The notes beneath the pieces were generated by a model, which was not told the origin of the DNA, ran no database searches, and saw nothing but the letters and a program-made list of their open reading frames with translations. A stretch of DNA of 64,000 nt, taken from assembly GCF_018294505.1 (NCBI RefSeq), contig NC_057810.1, forward strand, positions 209,330,113 through 209,394,112, in the 5' to 3' direction. The DNA is from Triticum aestivum. Lineage: Eukaryota > Streptophyta > Magnoliopsida > Poales > Poaceae. Below, piece after piece: positions 56,146-64,000 of this stretch. The translations under genes were made by a program, and so were the position numbers. Position 1 is the first letter of the stretch. Every line of letters begins with the position of its first letter.

Positions 56146-56628
56146 ACCTAGGACCAGCTAGATATTTTGGACAGCCACCTACCACACTCACTTTCCCCAC
56201 TTCATTCTCTCCACCTCCTCCTCCAAGCTTGTCTCGGCTGCCTCCTCCTCCTCACCTCATTTGCACCATAGATTCATCCAAATTAAGTGGTTAAGTTACC
56301 TTTTTTGGTAGGTAAGTAAGGGGAAAGCTTTCTTTATGTTGTAGATCTACTTTTTTCTCCCTCCAACAACGTGCACATGCACTTTTTATGGCCTAGCTAG
56401 ATTTATGTATGTTTGTGGTGTTGCATATGTTTGTGGTGTTACATATATGTTTGTGTTTGCAGGTACCGGTATTTGAAATGCGATAGTTGCCAATATTTTG
56501 CCGAAATGTTGATTCATTTCCGTTTCGGCGAGAATTTTGCACTATGCATTATTTTTGGTCCTATTTTTAGGCAAAGTCATGCCAAAAAAATTCTTGGTTC
56601 TAAAATATCGTTTTGCTCTACCCCGCAG

Positions 56629-58583
56629 GTGACCATCGTCCGCACGATGACCGAAGGCATCATGAATAGGTTTTTGAGCTCCGCGAAGGCCGAGATGCTT
56701 CAAAAGAATGAGACGGAGATAAGATGTCTGTGTCGAAGATGCAAGCTGAGGAGCCTTATGGACCTGGATTCCCTGCAGGTGCCGGACCACCTGCTCTTGC
56801 ATGGTTTCATGGATGGCTATCGGTGGCAAGGTGATGAAGATGATTATGAAGTCGTCCATGGGGCCGGGTAAGAAATGAGGAAAGGCATGAGCAAGACAAC
56901 CGTGGCGAGGGAGGGCGAGAAGACGAAGAATCTCCAGGACATGATCACGAAGTAGATGCAGTACACAGTCATCATCTAGAAGATGTCGGACATGATGGTG
57001 AGGAAGATGCCGGAGCATACGACGGGCATGATCATGAAGATGAAGATGCCGGAGCAGACGACGATGAACCATCGATGGGCTAGGTGCTGGACCCTCATAT
57101 TCAAGAGCTGCTTCTCAAGCAGACGGATAACTCAAGAGCTGCCGCCCGAGAGAAAGCCAAGATGGATCAACTAGAGATAGACGCGGTTACTCCATTGTAT
57201 GAAGGATGCAGGCCCGAGGATACCCGCCTGAAAGTGATGCTCATGGCTCTGGAGATGAAGGTAAAACACAAAATGACCGACGCATGCTTCGATGAGAACA
57301 TGTCATTCTGGCACGAACGTCTTCCCAAGGGGAACAAGTGCCCAACCAGTTTCGAGGAGGCGAAGAAAATCGTGTGTCCTCCGGATTTACCGCACGTGAA
57401 ATACCATGTGTGCATGAACAATTGCATCCTTTCTTGGGACGAGCATGTGGAGTCTACCATATGTCCAGTGTGCGGCGTCACGTGATACAAGAAGAGGAAG
57501 AAAGCTCCTCGAAAAGTGGTGTGGTACTTTCCGATCACTCCTCGTCTGCAGCGGTATTTCGCAGACCCTAAGGTAGCAAAGCTCCTGCGTTGGCACGCGG
57601 ATAGGGAGGAGAAGAAACGAGAAGATGACGGAAATGATCCGGAGATAAATAAAAAAGACAAGATTTTGAGTCACCCTAAGGATGCGAGCCAGTGGCAAGC
57701 GTTGAACTTCGAACACCCAGAATTTGGGAACGATCCGAGGAACATCATGCTGGGCGCGAGCACCGATGGAGTTAATCCGTTTGGCAGCCAGAGAAGCACA
57801 CATAGCACCTAGCCTATGTTTGTGTGGATGTACAACCTTCCCCCCTGGTTGTGCATGAAGAGAAAGTGCATTCACATGAGTATGCTAATTGAAGGGCCGA
57901 AACAACCAGGGAACAACATCAATTTGTATCTGGGGCTGCTGAAAGAGGAGCTAGACATGCTGTGGAAACCCCAGCCAATGCGTGGGACGCCGCAGAGAAA
58001 GAATATTTCCCTATGAGAGTCGCACTGCTCATGACGGTGCACGACTATCTCGGTTACGGATATGTCGCGGGGTAGGTGGTCCACGGATTTTCTGGATGCG
58101 TCAGGTGCATGGATGACACAATGTATCACCAGCTAGATAGAGATCCCGGGTCTTTGAAAACCGTGTTCATGGGACATCAAAGGTGGCTTCGCGACGATGA
58201 CTCATGGAGAAAATGCAAGGATATGTTCGATGGTGAAACCGAACCCCGAAGACGCCCGCGTACAAGGAGCGGCGAGGAAATAGATGAGTTGTTGAAAAAT
58301 TGGAAAGAGTGCCCACCGCCGGGAAAGGCGCCAGAGCCGGGAAAGAAGCGAAAGGAGCCAGAGCCGCTGCTGAAGGTATGGAAAACGAGGTCTGTTTTCT
58401 CGGACTTGTCATACTAGAAGATCCTCCGTGTGCCTCACAGCCTTAATATCATGCATATCACGAAGAACGTGTGCGAGAGTTTGCTTTGTACCCTACTCAA
58501 CATGCCAAAGAGGACCAAAGATGGGCCAAAAGCAAGGGCAGACTTGAAATCAATGGGCATCAGGGAGGAGCTTCACGCTAATA

Positions 58584-58620
<37 letters not shown>

Positions 58621-60194
58621 CGATGATGATGAGGCGAAGCAGGACACGGAAAGTCGTCGCAAAGGCAAAAAAGGCCAAGAAGACCGGAAATGACTTCCCT
58701 CCCGTGTGCTTCACTCTAAGTTAGGAGGAGATCGATCAGTTTTTCACCTGCCTCGTAGGAGTAAAACTTCCTTACGGTTATGCGGGGAAGATAAGCAGAT
58801 ACCTAGACTCAGCGAAGCAGAAGTTCAGCGGGATGAAGTCTCACGACTGTCACGTGTTGATGACGAAGATACTTCCAGTTGCAATATGTGGGATCATGGA
58901 CGCGCACATCTGTGAAACGCTATTTGGCCTATACAACTTTTTCGACGTCATCTCTCGGAAGTCGGTTGGCGTGAGGCAACTCAGAAGGCTACAGGAAGAG
59001 ATTATGGTGATACTATGCGAGCTTGAGATGTACTTCCCGCCTGCATTCTTCGATGTTATGGTGCATCTGCTGGTCCATATCATGGAGGATATCATCCAAC
59101 TCGGGCCGACGTTCCTGCACAGCATGATGTCATTCAAAAGGATGAATGGTGTCATCAAAGGATACGTTCGCAACATGTCACGTCCAGAGGGTAGCATAGC
59201 TAGGGGCTTTCTAACCGAAGAGTGCATCTCCTACTGCACGAATTATCTAGGCATCGAGAACCCCGTTGGTCTGCCCATCAACAGGCACCTCGGCAGGCTC
59301 GCTGGATGGGGTCACCGTGAGGGTCGCCGCGAAATGCATGTCGACTTTGAGGGTCGACTCGCCGACTTTGAAAGAGCAAACCTAGTCGCGCTACAACACA
59401 TAGACGTGGTAGAGCACAAAACCTTTATTGAGAAGACGTACAATGACCGAGGCCAACAGAGGACGGACGGAGATATAATCAAAGAGCAAAACTCATGTTT
59501 CACGCGTTGGTTCAAGCAGAAGCTTCTGTCGTACCCTTTACATGAGGATTCTTCCGCGGAAGAACAACTCATATTCGCCTTGTCACACAGCGCCGTGCAC
59601 AACCTGATGACGTATGAGGCGTATGATATCAACGGCTACATATTCTACACCGAGGGAAAGAACATGAAGAGCGATGGTTATCAGAACTCCGGGGTAACGA
59701 TGGAATCCTACACCGGTAACAACAAGGACAGATACTATGGAAGGATCGAGGAGATCTGGGAGCTGAGCTATGCTGGAGAGAAGGTCCCGATGTTCCGTGT
59801 CAGATGGGCCAAGAGTGTCCTAAAAGAAGACCGGTATTTCACCACCATGGTTATACCCGAAGCCAAATCCAAGACCGCGGGTGCAAACGTCACCGCGAAA
59901 AATGAACCATGGGTACTGGCTTCCCAAGTATACCAATGCTTCTTCATTACCGATCCGTCAAAGCTCAGTCGTGTTGTCATGAGGAGAGGCAAAAGGAAGA
60001 TCATCGGAATGGATCGAGTCGCCAATGAGCAAGACTTCGACAAGTATGGCGACCCGAAGATGGAACATGACGACGATCATGAAGTTCCAGCATACACCAC
60101 AAGAAGAAGCAGGACCACCCTACCTAAAGGACGTCCGTTCAAGAGAAGAACTCCATTTACGAAAAATAAGGGCAAGAAGATTGTGAACAGATAG
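56629..60194 (+). pseudogene. CACTA transposase (TNP2/TNPD-type) pseudogene
   Basis: The first recognisable exon opens after CCCCGCAG at 56628 and encodes a transposase-associated domain (CLCRRC, HLLLHGFMDGY). An acidic linker follows, then the TNP2 core (LPHVKYHVCMNNC, CPVCGVT, ALNFEHPEFGNDPRNI, GYGYVAG, CVRCMDD, HSLNIMHITKNVCESL), and from 58833 a 453-codon open block with the regions usually annotated DUF4218 (PPAFFDVMVHLLVHI) and DUF4216. In-frame stops occur at 57081, 57483, 57810, 58071, 58415 and 58722. Single-base shifts are inferred near 56870-56940, 57970 and 58675. The protein would cut and join element ends. It is no longer translatable as a whole. The basic C-terminus may hold a nuclear signal. 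Confidence 0.85.
58586..58630 (+). repeat. (GAT)n microsatellite within the transposase
   Basis: About 15 GAT/GAC codons encode a run of Asp after ELHANN. Length variation here keeps frame and is expected between copies. Confidence 0.85.
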
Positions 60195-60743
60195 CTATCT
60201 AAGATCGATTGTATTTAAAGTGTAGCCTTCATTTCTCGATTGTATTTCGACATATTGAAATGATATTTCTTCTGTTCTAGTGTCCTCATGAATATTTATT
60301 TATGTTTATTATGGTATTGAATTTCTAACTCACAAAAAGTATTGAATTTGTTAATATTTTTTGAACTCATGAATATTTTTAAATTTCATGGGCACTTTTT
60401 TAATTCATGAATATTTTTTCAAATTTGATGATATTTTTTCATAGTCATAAATGTTTTACCAATTCACAAATGAATGCAACTAAAAATCCAAAAAAAATAT
60501 TGATGATATTTTAAAATAACAAATTTGATGATATTTTCAAATAACAAATTTGATGATATTTTTTCATATTCATAAATATTTTAAAATAACAAATTTGATC
60601 ATATTTTTTCACATTCATAAATGTTTTCAAATTTGATCGTCATTTTCTAAAAAAATAGTAGACACAACTAAAAATAATAATAATAAAGTTACTTATGGCG
60701 CACCCCCCGCGCCAGATCCCCCTCCATCTCGATTGCTATCCCC
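60195..60743 (+). repeat. AT-rich 3' region of the CACTA element
   Basis: After the transposase stop the sequence is strongly AT-rich, with repeated words around AACAAATTTGATGATATTTT (60524, 60545, and variants at 60433 and 60597) and TTTTTCA(T)ATTCATAAAT. No gene. Confidence 0.5.
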
Positions 60744-61369
60744 NNNNNNNNNNNNNNNNNNNNNNNNNNNNNNNNNNNNNNNNNNNNNNNNNNNNNNNNN
60801 NNNNNNNNNNNNNNNNNNNNNNNNNNNNNNNNNNNNNNNNNNNNNNNNNNNNNNNNNNNNNNNNNNNNNNNNNNNNNNNNNNNNNNNNNNNNNNNNNNNN
60901 NNNNNNNNNNNNNNNNNNNNNNNNNNNNNNNNNNNNNNNNNNNNNNNNNNNNNNNNNNNNNNNNNNNNNNNNNNNNNNNNNNNNNNNNNNNNNNNNNNNN
61001 NNNNNNNNNNNNNNNNNNNNNNNNNNNNNNNNNNNNNNNNNNNNNNNNNNNNNNNNNNNNNNNNNNNNNNNNNNNNNNNNNNNNNNNNNNNNNNNNNNNN
61101 NNNNNNNNNNNNNNNNNNNNNNNNNNNNNNNNNNNNNNNNNNNNNNNNNNNNNNNNNNNNNNNNNNNNNNNNNNNNNNNNNNNNNNNNNNNNNNNNNNNN
61201 NNNNNNNNNNNNNNNNNNNNNNNNNNNNNNNNNNNNNNNNNNNNNNNNNNNNNNNNNNNNNNNNNNNNNNNNNNNNNNNNNNNNNNNNNNNNNNNNNNNN
61301 NNNNNNNNNNNNNNNNNNNNNNNNNNNNNNNNNNNNNNNNNNNNNNNNNNNNNNNNNNNNNNNNNNNNN
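60744..61369. other. Assembly gap (626 N)
   Basis: Unknown bases; GC-rich sequence flanks the right side. Frames spanning the gap are not evidence of genes. Confidence 0.99.
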
Positions 61370-63829
61370 GGAGTTGCCGCCGGAGCACTAGGAGGAGGAG
61401 GCCCGCGTCCACAAGGAGGAGGAGGCCCGCCGGAGCACATCTTCTTCCTCCGACCGACCCCATCTCGCCGTTGGCACCGCTGCTCCGGTCAGTCCCCTGC
61501 TCCTTCCGACACACAGTCAGTCCCCTACTCCTTCTCACCACTGTCCCTAACCCGTCGCCGGCGACAGAGGATCCATCTCGCCGCCGTACGCCTGAGGCCG
61601 CAAGGCCTCGGTTAGCGCCTTCTGTTTCGCTGAGCGGCTTCGCCTCTAACGTCCATCGCCCATGCAACCTCGCCGCCGGCGAGATTCTCCCGCCGACTAC
61701 AAGACAGGTAGCTAACTGCCTCATGTTCTGCTCTGTGAACTGCTATGTGGTGCTGCCCATGGATGATGGTAGGAATTTATGCAAATATTCAGAGACACAA
61801 AATATTGAAGTTGTTGTAACTGATTACTTTCCCAAGTGAGAAAAATACATTCTATTCTACCTGTTTCATACTCAGCGATTGTTGCAGCCAAGAAATGCAT
61901 AGCCGATGTTAAATGGTCCCAGAAATGACAATACCCTAACAACTGTTCTGCTCATGATCTTATTTTTATTTCTTTGATGAAAGTTGGTTCTTTTCTTCCC
62001 AAGTCAGGAAAATTTTGCAGGTGCCATAGCCGTTACTCTCCGTTCAACTTCTACTAAAGTTCCATGTTGTGGCACGAAGCACTGAAGTTCACAAAAAATA
62101 TTTTACATTTCTAGTGGTTGCCAACAGCATAATATGACCAGGACAAACATAAACTTTGAGGCTGAAAGGAAATCAAGTAATGAACCACATAGGTATAGAA
62201 GGTAAAAAAACAATGCTAGTTGAGAATGTACCTCAGGAGTCGATCAGAAGTGTGGCGTCTCAATATTTCCTGAAAGCCCATGTTGGCTAGGATAATTTTC
62301 TAAGCACCTGTATAACTGAATTAGATACTTGATTCCGAATCTTCTTAGCAATAAATCAACCTACAATCTGCAACCGTAAAAAGATCTAAAAGCAAAGAAC
62401 TATGACTAACTTAACAGTTGCAAAGAATAACAACATATAAACTAGAATGAGGAAATGGGATCAATCTCAAGATAACAATAGTGAGGCTGATGTGGAAGTA
62501 GTGGAGATGCATATAATTTGCTAGAGCATGCGAGAATAATATCTGAATCAAGAATATATAACTCTTCAAAGCAAAAGAAATTGGAAAACAAAATTGTACA
62601 ATCTTTTTATGAAGATATGCCAAACTCCTCAACAGTTGGTTAGTCTCATTAGGTAAAATAATAGGATACTTTGTTAAATTAGAAGTCGTCAACATGCTGT
62701 TGATGAACTGTTGATGTATTCTATATGATGTATGTGATGATGTTGATGTATGGTTTTTTATCAAGAGGCCAAACATTCATCTAGTTTTGCTATGAACTGC
62801 TGCTAATGTATGATGTTTTCCTATGAATTTGCTATGTGGTGCTGCTTATATATGCTAGAACTAATTTTGATATGGATGTGTTGATTGTGTCAAGTAGTAG
62901 TACAAGGTTGTTGCCAATTTTCTTCAGATCAAGTAATGTTGTTCTGACGTGGGTAGTTGAAACTGTTTGAAGATGAAGTTGCTTCACCTGCTATCTTGCT
63001 TACGATTATGCATTGTGCCATTTAAGAGTTTTTAGATGAACGTCTATAGTGCTTTTTCTTCTCTGCTAACTCCGTTCTAGAGTTGTTATTGGCCGGTAAC
63101 AGCATGTTTGAAGTACAATTGTTACCAATGTGGGCTTGTGGAATCCCATGACAAAAGTCTTGAGTTGGATTCAGTCATAGGATTTTGTGCTATTTCACAT
63201 TTCCACCGGTACTTGGTCATTGCTGGTATCTCTTAACTGTTAACAAATGGCCAAATTGCAGCAATTTGCTTTTATTACCTTATTTACACCAAGTTTTAGT
63301 TAAACAATGGTACTTGAATAGTTTTGTGCTACTTCTGTTATGGTTTTGTGGACAGTATTTGACCTTATGGTAACTAGTTGGTGTCACGTTTTGGGGTTTT
63401 GATTATTGGTATGAAGTACTGACAGAGGATCTTATTCACACCAAGTTTTAGTTAAACAATGGTACTTGAATGATTTTGTGTTACTTCTGTTGTGGTTTTG
63501 TGGACAGTATTTGAACTTAATGGTAACTAGTTGGTTATGAAAGCATGATACTGCTATAACTTTAGTAGTAAGCATAATAGATCATGCTGCAGTAGCTCTA
63601 GGCAGAGCATGGCATGTTACTACCATAGAGGTACCCAAATATGTAGGTGTAGTTTGTGTTTTTATTTGTTCACACTGTCGCTGTATTACTCAATTAGACA
63701 ATTAGTGTTTATGAAGAAGAAGAATAAACCTGCTGCTACTGTTGTTATGCCTGTATTCACTGTTGCTGCTGTTGTACTTGTGATGGTGCTACTTGTGATC
63801 TTCTGAAATGACCCATTGGCGACTTCATT
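61370..63829 (+). other. Region of unclear origin, possible first exon followed by introns or spacer
   Basis: 61370-61707 is GC-rich with GGAGGAGG and CGCCGCCG words, and ends in ACAAGACAG followed by GTAGCTAAC, which resembles an exon-intron border. The next 2 kb are AT-rich, with no frame over 125 codons and no recognised domain. It may be the 5' part of a transposon-borne gene (a second CACTA element or a second CACTA gene), given what follows at 63830. A host gene cannot be excluded, but nothing supports one. Confidence 0.35.
63280..63534 (+). repeat. Imperfect tandem duplication, period about 151 bp
   Basis: CTTATTTACACCAAGTTTTAG at 63280 and CTTATTCACACCAAGTTTTAG at 63431 begin two blocks of about 103 bp that stay similar to GGTAACTAGTTGG, separated by about 48 bp of unrelated sequence. 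No coding meaning. Confidence 0.75.
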
Positions 63830-64000
63830 ACGCGGGGATAATGATATTGCAAGTACCCTGAGAGGCCCTTGAGTTTGCCAGAATGTCGATTAACTTCCGT
63901 TCCGGCAAATTCGGGTACTCCCTATGTCCTATTTTCAGCAAAGGTCATGCTGAAATTTTCCGTGAATTTTAGCATAACTTTGCTAAAAATAGGACATATG
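63830..64000 (+). mobile_element. Segment resembling the region upstream of a CACTA transposase gene
   Basis: GAATGTCGATTAACTTCCG...TCCGGCAAATTCGGG...CCTATTTTCAGCAAAGGTCATGC is similar in order and wording to 56505-56590 (AAATGTTGATTCATTTCCG...CGGCGAG...CCTATTTTTAGGCAAAGTCATGC), just upstream of the transposase exon. It is either a second CACTA element or a repeated part of the first. The window ends here. Confidence 0.5.

Larger units (their letters stand above)
55675..60743 (+). mobile_element. CACTA transposon with decayed TNP2-type transposase (Caspar-like)
   Basis: The left end CACTATTAGGAAAAGGGC starts at 55675 inside a Sabrina-like LTR; TAA (55672-55674) is the expected 3 bp target duplication. 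Subterminal TGGCGCACC/GGTGCGCCA repeats, a transposase pseudogene and AT-rich sequence follow. A single TTATGGCGCACC word at 60694-60705 precedes the gap. The right end is not recognised; it may be in the gap or beyond the window. The Caspar resemblance is from the subterminal words only. Confidence 0.8.

Noticed and set aside
60693..61839. Long frames across the second N gap.
   Set aside because: The gap supplies most of the length; no domain is visible on either side.
63609..63806. Small frame with a hydrophobic C-terminus (VVLVMVLLVIF), possible membrane peptide.
   Set aside because: Short, in AT-rich repeat DNA, without conservation evidence; the tail comes from GTTGCTGCTGTT-like low-complexity sequence.
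1..64000. tRNA, rRNA or host protein-coding genes.
   Set aside because: None recognised by eye on either strand; short RNA genes could be missed without a covariance-model search.

Overview
The window looks like intergenic DNA from a large grass genome, most likely Triticeae (wheat, Aegilops, barley or rye). I recognised no host gene. Almost every base can be placed in nested LTR retrotransposons and CACTA DNA transposons, plus two assembly gaps (4342-4787 and 60744-61369). Family names are given only as resemblances from memory.

Layout, left to right. (1) 1-7923: degenerate internal sequence and the complete 4.2 kb 3' LTR (TGTGACGCCC...GGGCGTCACA) of a Ty3/gypsy element. (2) 7924-14483: a 3'-truncated, minus-strand, Athila-lineage element (Sabrina/WHAM-like) with one 1.69 kb LTR and a decayed ORF of unknown function. 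(3) 14484-15026: unassigned. (4) 15027-18031: two LTRs of one family placed head to head. (5) 18032-19579: an inverted, shortened copy of the internal sequence at about 475-2880. (6) 19580-20378 plus 23093-24043: another TGTGACGCCC-type LTR, split by a Sabrina-like solo LTR (20379-23092, TSD GCCAC). That solo LTR itself holds a 1,048 bp non-autonomous CACTA element (20590-21637, TSD TTC). (7) 24044-26799 plus 52101-55674: a second minus-strand Sabrina-like element. Its interior is split by a 25.3 kb composite Tat-lineage gypsy element (26800-52095, TSD GCATG), and its 5' LTR is interrupted at 55675 by a CACTA transposon (Caspar-like ends) with a decayed TNP2-type transposase. (8) 61370-64000: non-coding DNA of unclear origin, ending in a segment that resembles the upstream part of a CACTA transposase gene and contains a 76 bp hairpin.

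The most unusual object is the Tat composite: LTR, internal A, a tandem array of full and partial LTRs, internal B, LTR, with one target-site duplication around the whole. Internal A has lost most of gag and all of protease, reverse transcriptase and RNase H, but keeps an uninterrupted integrase. Internal B keeps gag-protease-RT-RNH-aRNH-integrase in one frame of 6.3 kb, broken by seven stop codons and no frameshift; its primer binding site lacks 9 bp. Both internals carry, antisense between integrase and the 3' LTR, a four-exon gene whose splice sites and reading frame agree between the copies.

Relative order from nesting: the TGTGACGCCC elements are oldest. The Sabrina-like solo LTR and the second Sabrina-like element inserted into one of them. 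The Tat composite and the CACTA elements then inserted into those.
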